A stretch of DNA of 64,000 nucleotides from Micromussa lordhowensis (lineage: Eukaryota; Cnidaria; Anthozoa; Scleractinia; Lobophylliidae). The DNA lies in contig OZ026597.1 of the NCBI GenBank assembly GCA_964020085.1, positions 26,021,774-26,085,773 of the forward strand, given 5' to 3'. The notes under the pieces were generated by a model. It saw only the letters and a program-made list of their open reading frames with translations. It did no database searches and was not told the origin of the DNA. A program made the position numbers and the translations under genes. This document shows, piece after piece, positions 46,871 through 58,864 of the stretch (position 1 is its first letter; every line of letters begins with the position of its first letter).

Positions 46871-49800
46871 TTTCACTTGTGTCGTCGGGTGTGTCAGAAT
46901 CTGTAAAACTCCCTGTCGCATTACAGAATACGAAAATAATTCTGAAAGTCGATTGGCTGAACTAAAGTTACCCTAAAACATTAATTACTTGCAAAACTAT
47001 GCAGGTAGATAACAGTTTTTAGCAGGTTGAGTTACAGCTTGGACGCAAAATACAGTTGAGGTAAAACAAAACAGTTTCCGCTTAATTGAATAACAACAGG
47101 TTGTGTTTACAGCTAATTGAACTTTGACTAAACATTAGTTTCAATGTTGGTTCCTTTTGTATAGACTTTAGCAGCAAAAAATAACTAAATAATACTAAAT
47201 CCTCTCGTAACATTGCAAATGAACACAACCCAACATGTAAATCAGAAAATTATCGAGGACTGATATGAGTTTTAGTGGTTATATTAGTGAGATATTACTT
47301 TTCACGCGTTAAGACATCAAAAGACTTTGTCCTCGGAGCATCTACACACCAAAATTACAAAATTAGCGTAATTCTTCTTCTGTTTACTAAAACATTTCTC
47401 TCAAGAGTCACTGACTCATAATCTAACTAATGATATGAAATGAATACTGAGAGCAAACCTGACGTGTCATGATATTTGAAAGTTGAGAATTCACTGATTT
47501 TGTAAAATAATAATAATTAATTAAATAAAGTATAAAACGTTTTTACTGTAAAATATGCTGTAAAAGAAGCATTGACCATGGTTAGTTATCTAATGACAGC
47601 TTAAGTTTCATTTAGTGTAGTCTCTTTTTAATATTTAATCATCAAAAGAAATGTTCAAAAGTGTACCAGCATGAAAACTATAAAATTTCACATATGAAGG
47701 TTCAGTATGTAGCTACTGACACGAGGCTAAACAATACATTTAAGTTATAACTAACTTTGATTTACAGGCTACATTTTTCTTTTCTTGTAAACTTAAGACT
47801 CTCTCCTCTGCAGAGGCCCAAGGGTTTTTTCGGGTGGGGAGGATCCGCTGAGTAATGTAAGTGCAGGCAGGGTTACTGGCGACAGCGGATCGAACCATTC
47901 GACTTTGCTCCTACACTCACTTCGCACAGCGGATCTATATAACGAACGGTCGAACCTCTGTGAAGGAGAGATTTTTTTATTAACAATATGCGGAGGAGAG
48001 CTCACTTGAGATAGAGCTTAGCATTTCAACACAAAGTACCAGGAACTTCTGTACAGTGTCTTAAGGCGTGTTCTTTTGGAACTATTTAAGTAGAAAATAT
48101 ATAAATCAATGGACGGTAATAGAGTGAGTAGAAAGCACCTCTCCGTGCCAGATTCAACAAACGGAATAAACAGAATAACGTTCTACTAGTGTCATTAACT
48201 CTCCATCTCTGGAAAAAATATCATAACAAATAAAAAGAACGCGCCTTACGTGGTACCTTTTCAAAATAGTGTAGCTCATGATTCTGCTATAAAATATGAC
48301 TGTCGCAACGATGTAGGTGTTTGTTTTAGAGCATGGCTATTTTTAGAATCCAAGCAGAGGTTTGTTTAGTTACTTTAAAACAATTCAATAAACATATTTA
48401 ATTTTAAAGGTGTTTATTTGTGTTTCGTTACTGAGCCATTTGTCATCCTACATATATTCTTCGTTTGCACGTGACGTCATCATCATGATCATGTTCTAAA
48501 ATCCAAAACTAAAGAACCACAAGAGTTTTTTTTTCCTCATCAGGCATAAGAGGCGGAAACTTTATAACTTTTTAGCTCAATAGCTTGCCGTCTGGAAACA
48601 AGCGGATTTTGAATTTCAGAGTTATGGCGGTTCTTGACAAAAAGCTACGATCGCGTTTGTCGAAAAATATAGACTTATCTCGTGATTTTTCGTTAGAGGA
48701 CATCAACAAACAATTTTCTGTGGCAAGACTTTAATCCAAGTACCAGAGGTTTTCTTTCTTCTCTTTCTTCGATCAATTTAGCGGAAAAAAAAAACACACT
48801 TCTGGGACAAGCGTACAAGGTGCTGGAAATTTAGGACATTGTTTTGGTGACTCAGCTAAATGTGACTGATCAAAGGGAACGTCGTATACCCGAAAACTAA
48901 ATGGCTTCCGCAGCCAGGTTCAAAGTTCTTTCAAGCAGCCAATTTTTGTGCGATATTTTTCGTTCAAAGTTTCGAACATCTCCCCCGGATTTAAATAATA
49001 GACGTTCGAACATATAACGTGCCCCGTGTAATTTGTGAACTAGAACTTTCGCATAAGGCTAAGTTCCCGTATATGTAAGCCTTACAAGAATGAGTAACCT
49101 AAATTTCAGGCTCCGTAGAAAAGCCGGCTAAATCGGGATTTTGAGGGCCTTCTCAATTGTTTACACGACCCGAAGCAGTTCCTAGGAAGGGTTTGGTCTG
49201 AAATTGGAAAGGGAAAAGCGTACTAGATCTCTGTATAATATTTTGGTCTGAAATAGAGCAAGAGTGTCAAGAAGCGCGCTGTACACCCCCTTCCCCAGGA
49301 AATGTAGTCGGCAAAAACAGTCCGCGTATTTATTTCGCAAAACAAATGTTAAGTTATTGCCTTGTGTTAAAACATAGGCTGTTGCAAATACTCGAGTGAA
49401 CTTGAGTGATCTGGGATGAATGTGCTCATGTAAACTCCGCCTTCAGCTTGATTTTACATAAATTTTCCAATTATCCTCAGCTCACTCTCTCTCGTATTAA
49501 GATCACCTTATGTAAAGAAGCGCTATTTCCTATATAATCGATTAAAAAAAAACGCATGAGATTAAAGCTACAAGTAAAACAGTAAGACTGATACCTCTCG
49601 GTTTCTATCTCAGATTGTGTGATGATGGTTGCGCCGTTCATGATGGTTGCGCTGCATATCATCAGACCATATGGACAAACAATTAAACTGCTCCGTAAAA
49701 GAAACAGGCACACTCTAAAGGCCCGGAATTCTGTCAAATAGCTAAGTTATTATTCGAAACGCCCACGTACGGTGTTTCTTTTCATGGAAATGGAGAACAG

Positions 49801-50115
49801 AGGATACATTATATTTAACTAGCCGACTTGCAAAGAATTGAGACACATTTTCTGGCGATCAAAGTGCAAATTTTCCCGTAGAAAGAACCTAGAAAAAGTC
49901 ATCAAACAGAATCCATGACTGATCCAATGACCTTTTCTGTCTGTCAAGAAAACCTTGATATAATCAAGTATTTCTTGCATTAACAGTGTAGCAAACGTGT
50001 GTCACTGGCCGTATAAATGTGATCATCCAAAGATGTCAAAGATGACAAAGATATGTCACTGGGCGAAGAGGCAACCAAATCAAAGTTAAGCGATAGCTTA
50101 ACCAAGAGACGAGGT
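46871..50115. other. Intergenic region, no gene recognised
   Basis: This is 3.2 kb, strongly AT-rich. There is a 36-codon open frame at 48624-48734 (+), starting MAVLDKKLRSRLSKN. Its codons look plausible and a purine-rich context precedes the ATG, but nothing else supports a gene. Imperfect inverted strings surround 47800-48000 (GGATCCGCTG, AGCGGATC). Confidence 0.4.
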
Positions 50116-52830
50116 TCAATCGCCAGTCGATAAAAAACGTTGGATAAGTTGACACATTTTCTTAAGAGCCATGAACTTCTTTTCCAGCTTCTTACCCGCG
50201 AAGGAGGTCTTCAGGTCACTTCCTTTCAAATTGGAAGCAACAAAGTCTTGCTTTGGCATGAAAAAGGATGGAAACGCTTCATCTTCGCACACAAATTGGT
50301 GTAATCTCGCGTAAATTCGTCTGACCCATGTGGTTAAGCTGCTCACCTCATCTACGCCATATTTTTCTAACTCATGAAGCAAAGCCATTTTGAGCCAAAA
50401 AGATGGGATTAACGATTGGGCATCAAGATTTGCCTCGTTGTGGAATACCTCTTCGCTGTTCACTAAAGTTGGGCATACCTCACGAACAGCTTTTGAAGCA
50501 ATGTAGGCGTCCTTGACGACTTCTGGAATGCTGTCAAATATTGCGCTCTCTACAAGAGAGAAAGATATTCTCACTTCATTGCCATAAACACCACGTTCGA
50601 AGCGCGGAATGGTCATGGCGAAAAGGCACTGTTTGGGTACGTTCTCCAAAACACGACTGGTCAAGATTGCATTTCGTGGCCAAAACACCCCAGCGTCTAT
50701 GACAGGCACTAAATCGACTGAATACACCATGTTCTTGTAGACTGGACCATTCCAGCAGAGTTCGATAATGATCGACGGTTTGGGATGGCTAATACCTGAG
50801 GCCAAACTGGGGAGTATGAAGTTGGAACAGATCCGGCAACATTTCCACAGCTTGGCATCAAACATTACCATCCTCACGATTTGTTGAAATTTTGACCTGA
50901 CCAGATATGGCACAAGACATCCATCAGAATCAAACAATTCAGCAATGTTTGCACTGTCAGCTTCAGTTCCTTCCAAACGTGCAAAGCCAGGAGAACATGT
51001 ATCATTGTCAATTACTTTACAGCAAGAGCTAAATAACTCGAGATTGCACATGAAGTCAAATTCATTGGGTAGACCGGCTTTTGTTTTCTCACGGACACTA
51101 CCCGACAGTATCAGTGTCGACCGAAAACGACGATCCTGGTCAGCTACCTTCTGAAGAATTTCTCTGATCAGGTTTTCTGTTTCCTGGTGTATCTGGACTA
51201 CCTCTGCATCGTGAAGTGGTACCTTTCCCATCCTCGGCGTATGTAGAACGTGGGACAAGTATTCTTCCATGTTTCTTGCCGGGTTAATTTGCATTTCTTC
51301 AGGATCCACTGATACCACCTCCTCTTGGTTTTCGAAGGGCTGATAATAGTTACCTCTACCTTCGTAAGCAAAACAGGTGCAAAGTTTACATGAAATGTCA
51401 GGCAATCGTTTCTCTTTTTCTGGGGCCAAAGTCTCCCCATAACGTTTAAAAAGCGAAAACATTTCTTGGTTTAGGGCAGACACTGCACAATCGATGGGAC
51501 TCTCACCCAAACAGTTTTTTAAAGTGACGTCTGCCCTCGTGAACGACACTTTCAAATACGCGGTGGCAATGGTGTTATTTGAAAATTCTGCATAGTGCAA
51601 TGGCGTTGACCCGAACTCGTCTCGTGCGTTTACGTCCCATGGAACTTCACACCCTTGAAGGGTAAGTCCTTTTTTAGATAGAACCATGTGAGCCAATGTT
51701 ACTCCTTGTTTTCGAGCACAATTCCAGTTGATCTCTTGCACCACATTCTCAGTTCTATCTATGCAATCCCATGGCCACTGGGAAGTTGTGAAGCACCTGG
51801 GATCACGTATTGTAGTGACATGAACAGCTGTAAATCCCTCCACATCTTGCAAATTCACGTCTGCTCCAAGTGACATCAGCTCCTCCAGTTTTCTTGGCCA
51901 ATTTCCATGGGCAGTTGCGTAGCTTGAATAATGCACAGGAGTGCGAAGCATGTCATCTCGAGCATTCAAAGAGACTCCACGTCGGACTAAAACGTCCACA
52001 AACGTTGCGATATCTATGGAATCGCAGAGTTGAAGCATCAACACGTGCAGTGGTGTCAGCCCTTGTTCATCTGGTATCCTATGATCTGCACCATGCTCCA
52101 ACAGGAGTTCCAATGTGATCAAGATTCCTTCCTGCCCGTGAAGTGCAAAAGCGGTGCTGAGACAAGCCGTTGCCAAGGGTGTTTGACGTTTCTTGTTCAA
52201 GGCATTGACCTCTACGCCATGTTTTGTCAGTATTTCAACTACTTCATAAGCGCCATATCGACTACACAAATGCAATCCATTTTCACCTTTTGAATTGATG
52301 TGGTGAATATCAGCTCCGTATTCAAGAAGGATGTTTATCTTAGGCAGGTTCTGTGCAAACTCTTCTTCGTTTATGCAGAAATAGGCCATGCCACAAGCAT
52401 ACAAGAAAGGCGTATCACCAAACTTGTCTTCAGCATTTACTCGCGCTCCAGATTGTAGAAGGATTTTCACTGCCCCAGGGGTAGCGTTTGATGTGCATAG
52501 ATGATGTAGAGGTGTCTTCCCTAGTACGCTGGGGCGATTCACGTCAGCACCGGCATCGACCATCATCTTGGCTACCTCCTCAGATTGGCAATAGTATAGA
52601 GGAGACTTGCTCTCTTTGTCAAGCACATTCACATCACTTCCCATGTTAATGAGGTATTGTGCTACATCTGGTCTATTTGTGGCTGATGCTACGTGAAGTA
52701 AGGTCCATTTATCTCGCCTAACAACGGTGTCCAGTCCAATTTCTTCGGAAACCTTTCGTATATCCCCCAGCGACCCGTTGTCGAAAAGCTTGTGTATTTC
52801 GTGATAAGAATATTTGTCCACATCAGTCAT
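50116..52830 (-). CDS. Ankyrin-repeat / Mab-21 (cGAS-like receptor) fusion protein, single exon
   Basis: The product is 904 aa in one uninterrupted exon. Residues about 40-460 hold roughly ten ankyrin repeats (for example TLLHVASATNRPDVAQYLI, GKTPLHHL, GSTPLHYAE). Residues about 465-540 form a linker with CKLCTC at 481-486. Residues about 545-900 are a Mab-21/cGAS-type nucleotidyltransferase. It has the P-loop-like Gly577-Ser578, the metal-binding pair Glu590 and Asp592 in NEFDFM, and Asp706 in YSVDLVPVID. GS to E/D spacing is 13 and 15, the same as in human cGAS as I recall it (212, 225, 227). The C-terminal helix FWLKMALLHELEKYG matches Mab-21. Animal cGLRs bind foreign nucleic acid and make cyclic dinucleotides that activate STING. 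Keeping all three acidic residues suggests an active enzyme, but ligand and product are unknown. A TATA-like TTTATACAT lies about 45 bp upstream. Confidence 0.9.
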   Translation of the reverse strand: MTDVDKYSYHEIHKLFDNGSLGDIRKVSEEIGLDTVVRRDKWTLLHVASATNRPDVAQYLINMGSDVNVLDKESKSPLYYCQSEEVAKMMVDAGADVNRPSVLGKTPLHHLCTSNATPGAVKILLQSGARVNAEDKFGDTPFLYACGMAYFCINEEEFAQNLPKINILLEYGADIHHINSKGENGLHLCSRYGAYEVVEILTKHGVEVNALNKKRQTPLATACLSTAFALHGQEGILITLELLLEHGADHRIPDEQGLTPLHVLMLQLCDSIDIATFVDVLVRRGVSLNARDDMLRTPVHYSSYATAHGNWPRKLEELMSLGADVNLQDVEGFTAVHVTTIRDPRCFTTSQWPWDCIDRTENVVQEINWNCARKQGVTLAHMVLSKKGLTLQGCEVPWDVNARDEFGSTPLHYAEFSNNTIATAYLKVSFTRADVTLKNCLGESPIDCAVSALNQEMFSLFKRYGETLAPEKEKRLPDISCKLCTCFAYEGRGNYYQPFENQEEVVSVDPEEMQINPARNMEEYLSHVLHTPRMGKVPLHDAEVVQIHQETENLIREILQKVADQDRRFRSTLILSGSVREKTKAGLPNEFDFMCNLELFSSCCKVIDNDTCSPGFARLEGTEADSANIAELFDSDGCLVPYLVRSKFQQIVRMVMFDAKLWKCCRICSNFILPSLASGISHPKPSIIIELCWNGPVYKNMVYSVDLVPVIDAGVFWPRNAILTSRVLENVPKQCLFAMTIPRFERGVYGNEVRISFSLVESAIFDSIPEVVKDAYIASKAVREVCPTLVNSEEVFHNEANLDAQSLIPSFWLKMALLHELEKYGVDEVSSLTTWVRRIYARLHQFVCEDEAFPSFFMPKQDFVASNLKGSDLKTSFAGKKLEKKFMALKKMCQLIQRFLSTGD

Positions 52831-54676
52831 TCCCTTACTGCTACATGCACCGTGGATTCTCTTAAATGTATAAAGGGAACAAACCGACCAGTCACCTCTT
52901 CGTACTGAATCTTTACATCACTTAGTTTCGAAATCATAAAGGAAAATGAAGCAACCAACACGCGCAAAAGTAAAACGTCGTCTCTTACATGTTAACAGCA
53001 ACTTCCGTCCTTGGTTGCAGTAGAAAACAAAAGAGAAACCACTTGGTTCCAGACTCTTCCGGGAACCGGAAGTAATGAATAGTCGGTAGTTTGTTCTAGT
53101 CAACAGCTTTCGGATTATATTCATAAACCTCTTAGTACTAGTTATAATTGAACGATACTGTGATTGTCGACTGGCAAATAGAGTCACGTTGACCCTCCTT
53201 GGAAAGTACTATGTTGGGTGTTTGCTTCCTGAAACAAGGGGAATTCGCGTGGTCTCGGATGACGAAAAGTAAAAGAACTCATTAAAAAGACAAGATACAA
53301 TACTGTTCCGAAATAGTATGAACGAGATACAGAAGTAAAACAATGAATGAGATCCATACCCATCCAGTACTCAAAGAAAGACCCAAAAATTATCCACAGG
53401 TTCAAGTTAAACTGGTAGTTGAGGTAAGGCAAAACATGAAACAGGTAATGCTGGTCAAAACAGCAGTGCCCAGGTCTGAATTCATTCCCAGTGGCCCATT
53501 AGGCGGGCTCCAGTTGTTCCTTAGGATAAAGCAACTCAGGAGTATTTTCCTCCCCACCCCCTGGATGGGATACTAGTCCATGGCAGAGTTCCCCCCCCCC
53601 CCCACCCCCCAGCATGGAATTTGCCAGGAGTCATTTGTAAAACCCCTGTGGAGCGAAGCATTGTAGACATGTGTGCCCAAGAAACTAATGGGGATGGTTT
53701 TAATTTGAGGCTGTTTGGCGTGGAAGTGAAAAATTAAATCTCAAGTATCATACACATGGTTTAGTTTATGATTTTATTATACATACTGCCAGCCTTTCTT
53801 GATATATCTACCTCTAGTCTGTACCAAACACAGCTAAGTCATATACATCTGATAGATAATTAAATAATTATTTCAACATCACATCAATATATTACATATA
53901 TCTTTACTCATTTTGAAATATATTTTAATTCCAGCCTTTCTTGCTTTGTTTTTTTTTTATGTCTCATTTATTTCTCTTTATGTAATGTGACTACACATCA
54001 TAACAGCCTAAAGCATGCACTTATTATTATGTAAACTTGACTGCCAAGCTGATCTAATGCCTCCCATAATATGCTTACGACCAAACTATGGTTTGTTGAG
54101 GCCACCAACATCAGAACTGATTTATAGCCCAACATACAGTAAGTTTTATTTACAAACATACTATGACTAAAAACGTTGTTAGTTAAATTAAGTTATGGTT
54201 CATACTTATAAAATTTCTCACAACACTATTGCTCTATTGAAGATCTCAGAAGATGACCGCATAATTGTTTCAATACAGCAATGATTTAATTTAGTGCCCT
54301 CCTTCCAATACACATCCTTTCCTTTAGAGCAATTTTTAATTGAGTGATGAAAAAACAAAAAAAGTTGTAATTACTAAATTTAGTCACCCAAATCGATCTG
54401 CTGATGCAGCTTAACATCTTTTTTTTTTTAAATGAAGACTTTGTGGGATAGAAGAGCAATACAAGACCATTATGGAAGACTTGTCCTAATTAAATTTTCT
54501 GGGTGTTGTATCATTTTAGTTTAAAACGTTTCCCTTATTGTAGCCATGCCAAAGGCAGGGCTTACATTCCGTCATTTAACATTTACTTCACGTGGCAGTC
54601 ATAATGTTTTCAGTCAAATCATATATACCTATACATCTATACTTCTCCGAGTACAACAGATTGATTTGTAATTATT
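52831..54676. other. Intergenic region between the cGAS-like gene and CTR2
   Basis: No gene is seen. A repeat-like block at about 53475-53720 (GGGATACTAGTCCATGG, a poly-C run at 53590-53603, CAAGAAACTAATGGGG) resembles an interspersed repeat. The remaining sequence is AT-rich and featureless. Confidence 0.4.
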
Positions 54677-55815
54677 TCACAGACTAAGAGTTGGTGACGA
54701 TGCAGAATCTATGCCACTATCAAATACCTCACTGTTGGTGACATGTTTGCGTCTGTTAAAGTAATACTCTACATAGGGGGCTGCTAGAAAATGACCTAAA
54801 CTACAACCAATGATAACAGCCAGAAACAACCAAACATTGTATGTCATGGCTACCAGCATCAAAAAGTAACCAACAAGGAACTGGACAAAAAACAGACAAG
54901 TCTTCTTGAGGTGATCAATCATCTCAAACCTGATAAGAAAACAAAAAGTCAAAAATCAAACCAAAAGAGAACCCACTCTCAGTAGTTTAATTTAATCTTC
55001 ACTATATGAACAAGACCTGGCACCCACAAGAGCTCTGGTTGGTGTTCTGTTGTGAATCGCCAGCTGTCATTTTAGCAGTTTCAGGGTGGGGAGGGGGAGG
55101 CTCTGCCCTGAGGTCCAACCCTTTACCCTTTTGTTTACCATTTTGACAGAAAAGGTACCCTTTTGTATCCCTTTCATTGAAAAAAAAAAACCCTTTTGTA
55201 TTCATTGAAAAAAGGTACCCCTTTCACATACCTATTTAAGAACATTGTTTTTCCTTTCTAAACCCTAAATTAGATGATAGAGCTGCAAGGTGCATACTTG
55301 AATGATTGAATGAATACTTAAATGATTGATTTTCCTCATGGAGTAACCCCCCTCACAGTATGTTTAACTGGGAAATCTAAGTAAACACTAAATTTCTCAA
55401 GATGTGCTACCTCTGACAACTGAAGGTAATGCCAGAATAACACCTCTTTTCCTTATAAATAAATATACATGAATCTATACAAACAAATACCTGCTCTGAA
55501 TCTTATGTGGCCGTCTAATAAGTGGAGTTTTTTCAGAACTTTTCTTGCATGGTTTGTGTCTGTAGACTTTGTAAGACTTGAGGCTCTCAAAGAAAACAGC
55601 AATTACAAGTACTGCAATGCATGAACCAACCAATCCTGAAATCAAAAATTACAAAGTTTACTGCTGTAAGGGATATCATATTATTTAAAATTGACAATCT
55701 TAGAAACATTTTCAGCTGTAATTAACAAAACAAAGTAAAGTAATATACCTCCAACACTTGACACTTTCCAGCCTTTAAACAAAATTGTAACATTTTCTGA
55801 AGCAACAAATGACAT
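54677..55815 (-). CDS. SLC31A2: CTR2-like copper transporter, 3 coding exons
   Basis: Exons are 55815-55749, 55635-55491 and 54929-54677 with GT/AG borders, giving 154 aa (human CTR2 is 143). It starts directly at MSFVASEN, lacking the His/Met-rich tail of CTR1, as CTR2 does. TM1 is about 23-42, TM2 holds MxxxM at 95-99 and TM3 holds GxxxG at 112-116, all needed for copper passage and trimer packing. Its first coding exon is 67 nt and its intron phases are 1 and 2, exactly as in the copper transporter at 9.5-15.8 kb, so both come from one ancestral gene. An AG immediately before the ATG (TTTTCCTAG) implies a 5' non-coding exon upstream, not located. The tail ends with DSGIDS (141-146). CTR2 proteins act mainly in endosomal or lysosomal copper release; that location is inferred. 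Confidence 0.9.
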
Positions 55816-56220
55816 CTAGGAAAAGACAACAACTGAAGTGAACATTTTCACAGCTATTTTGCTTCTAAAATACATTGGATATATCAGACAATCCATATCT
55901 GAGAGTTCTCAGATATTTGGAAATCCATAAGAACCTCAGCTCTTGGCAGTTTTAAAACTGCATTTTCAAGGCAGAAGAGCTACCATTCACATACCTTCAT
56001 GGTATCAGTTTCAAAGATTTTACCTTAAACCACGCCTGGGTGGAGGGAACTCTTGTATAAAAAGGATGGGGGTGCTCATTGTACCCTTTAGGGGAAAAAG
56101 GGGGTTATGGTACCTCTTAGGGTGTTCAGCTTCAAAAGGTCCAGAGCCGAAGCTTCTGCGGTACCTTTTAGGGAATTGAGCTGAAAAAAAAAACTGGAGA
56201 TAATGTGTTATTTTAGAATT

Positions 56221-56345
56221 GGTACCTCTTAGGAGTGAAGAAAAAAAGTTCAAGCTACACCCACAAAACTCTATCTTGGCACCTCTTAGGAGTGGAAGAA
56301 GAGTTCAAGCCACGCCCACAAAACTCAATCTTGGTACTTCTTAGC
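56221..56345. repeat. Two-copy ~61-bp tandem repeat
   Basis: The unit GGTACCTCTTAGGAGTGAAG...TCAAGC.ACACCCACAAAACTC is present near 56221 and again near 56277, with a partial third start near 56333. Related GTACCTTTTAGG strings occur just upstream (56080-56170). Confidence 0.65.
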
Positions 56346-56521
56346 AGTTCTTTTCAAATTATTCAACAAGCACACCTCTCCTTCTTATAGGGGAGTCCCT
56401 CTCCCTGGGAAGAGATTTTACAATTGTCTAGAAAAGTAAATTTTAAATTTTAAATTTTCAAACTATAACCAGACATTTGAGTGGAGAGTAGACCTTTATT
56501 TTTTGTACAAATTATGCTACA

Positions 56522-56979
56522 GATGAATGAATGAATGAATGAATGACTTTATTTAACCTCGGTTAAAGATGAGGCTTATTAGGCCTCTAGCAATTACAAA
56601 TGCTAATATACCGAGAAAATAAATAAATAAAACTATCTACAGGAAAAAAAAAAAAAAAAAACTTAGGGTATATAAACTATGGAGAAAAAAAAAAAAAATT
56701 ACAAGTTCCTGAGCTTTCTTAGCTCTTTCCTGAAACGGGCAAAATCGGCCACTGATCTTAAATTATCAGGTAAGGCATTCCACGCCTTAGCAGCAATGTA
56801 CGATGTTGATTTGAGTCCATAAGTCGTGGTCTTAGCTACAGGTAAAACAAGTTTATTATTGCCCCTGAGATTTTTCTTATTTTCTCTTATATTAAATAAA
56901 GATTGAATGTACTGAGGCATAGTGTTATTAAGGGCTTTAAAAATTGCAACAAGCAAATATTTTGTTAAATGTATGGTTC
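56522..56979 (-). mobile_element. LINE 3' fragment (reverse transcriptase C-terminus)
   Basis: The minus-strand frame ending at 56699 reads TMPQYIQSLFNIRENKK, then SYIAAKAWNALPDNLRS, then the end of the protein. This is the typical C-terminal block of CR1/L2-type reverse transcriptases. The 3' end carries A-rich runs and a tail of CATT units at 56522-56542. It is cut by the adjoining element near 56980. Confidence 0.75.
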
Positions 56980-57295
56980 CAGAAAATATCCATACCTCCC
57001 CCCCACCCCCCACAGAGGGCTTTTTTATCAGTTTTTCAGTTTGACCCCCACTCCCCTGGATTTCCATTCCAGGGGCTTCACGGTATCCCCTCCACCCCCA
57101 GGAAGTTCCATGAGTTTTCTACTTGGCCCTAACCCTTGGAAATTCCATATCCATAAATAACAAGACTTACGTCATTTATTTTAATCTCCTAGGTGCTGTA
57201 ATAAAATTTAGCCGCAGCTGTTTATGGTTACATTGTAGACAAAGATGCAAGGCAATACATGATAAGTGATTGAAGATGGTGAATTTTAAGCTCAG

Positions 57296-57370
57296 TAATA
57301 GAGTCCCCGACAGGAATCAAACCCATGACCTCCCAAACACCGGGCAGGTGCTCTATCCATATAGGCAACA
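57296..57370 (-). repeat. tRNA-like SINE head
   Basis: On the minus strand: GGATAGAGCACCTGCCCGGTG, then GGGTTTGATTCC as B-box and GTCGGGGAC as the 3' acceptor arm. The 5' acceptor arm does not match (GTTGCCT instead of a GTCCCCG-like strand), so it is not a working tRNA. Confidence 0.55.
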
Positions 57371-58864
57371 TAATTTTAACTGAGGCAAACAGTGGTAAAC
57401 CTTGATTTGGTCACACCACGTTCACTATTTTATTGTACATTTTTTATGGGGATATGTACTAGGTCAGGATCAAAGTTGTGGGTAATGAAAGATTAAGGCT
57501 CTGAGATTTAATTTTCTTAAAACTGACCGTGGAAAATTCTAGACATTATTGCTGATGCAGCTCGCTCCTCTATGTCATGTTAAAATGTTTGAACCAGTGT
57601 TTGAACCGGTGTTATAAGTAATAAACAAATGGCATAACAGCTGACTTTTTCTTCATTAAAAGAAGTTTTCTTACAAGAATCTCAGAAATGTACTTGAAAT
57701 TTAAGCTTTTTCAAATAACCCAGTGGAAGTTTTAATTTATGCGTGGTAAAAACAACGTATTGAATTACAAAATAATGCAGTTATAGCGGGAAAGTAAAGT
57801 CTTTACGGAACACGTTTTTCAAAACAGCTGTATGCCAAATATCGCTTAAATTTTTCTTTCAGCAAAGGAATACATCAATAAAGTCACATGCTTTGTCCCT
57901 AAGTTTGTAAATGATAGTAAGTTCATTTATGCCTTTGTTTTTTTTTTCGCTCTTCGCACTGTCTCGCTTTCTTTTTGGTTTCGTTTTCTTCTGTAGCCTG
58001 CCGAGGTCATTTTTTCATCTAAATCTTCTAAGAAAAGTTTGAAAAAGATGTTCCCATTCAATTTTGAGCTCTCATGGATTTTTTCTGACCGAAACGTTGG
58101 TTCGTCTTCCTTTGTTGTAAACATGGTCAAGAGAGGTCACAAATAGAATTCTAATTAATTCTGGTTTCGTTCGATTTTGCTGAAATTATAACATGATGAA
58201 GCTGGATTGTTAAGGAATAGATTTTATTTTGTCACACATCTCATATGTGAAACAAAAACATTACCCAATGAAATCTTGGCTACCGCTCCAGCGCTCCTTG
58301 CTCTTCAAGACAAATGGCATTCAATTGACTTTGCTCACTTAAGCAAACTATTAAATACATGGATAACGATGAAAATATGTGATATCCTAGTTACGTTATA
58401 TCCCACACAGGGAATAATTTTGTACGAGTATCAAATGAAATATGCAGAGTACGAATAATGCATGAATAATGCTGGAAAAAGCATCAGCTGTGTTAAGCTA
58501 AATACAGCAAGATCTTCAAAGTATAAAATATCATCAACTTCATTGTTCATGTATTGCAGGACCTCTTCTTTGGCATTTTGTTCGACTTGCCATCCAACAA
58601 AGTGAAAACATGATGCTCAGGAGTGCTGTCCATGTCATCCGATGTTGGAACAAAAATTACGTTACGTTACGTTTATTTCAACAGGTGGAGTATCTCTGTG
58701 ACCGTTGGTTTGGTTACCTGAATCGATTGGGAAAGTACAATAGAACTCATTCGATCGCATTTCAAACCCACTGCAAAGAAAACTTTTTGTGTACCCTCCT
58801 CCCCTTCGGAAATTTACCTCTTTCAGGCCCCCCTACCCGTCGGAATATCTGTGACCCTCCATGG
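57371..58864. other. Interior of the TIR element, nothing recognised
   Basis: Short open frames such as 58207-58458 (+) and 57927-58130 (-) have no recognisable domain. It is AT-rich and unremarkable apart from the duplicated TTACGTTACGTT near 58656. Confidence 0.35.

Noticed and set aside
55943..56253. Open frames on both strands near 56.0-56.25 kb
   Set aside because: They overlap short tandem repeats and show no domain; splice signals of the CTR2 gene do not reach them.
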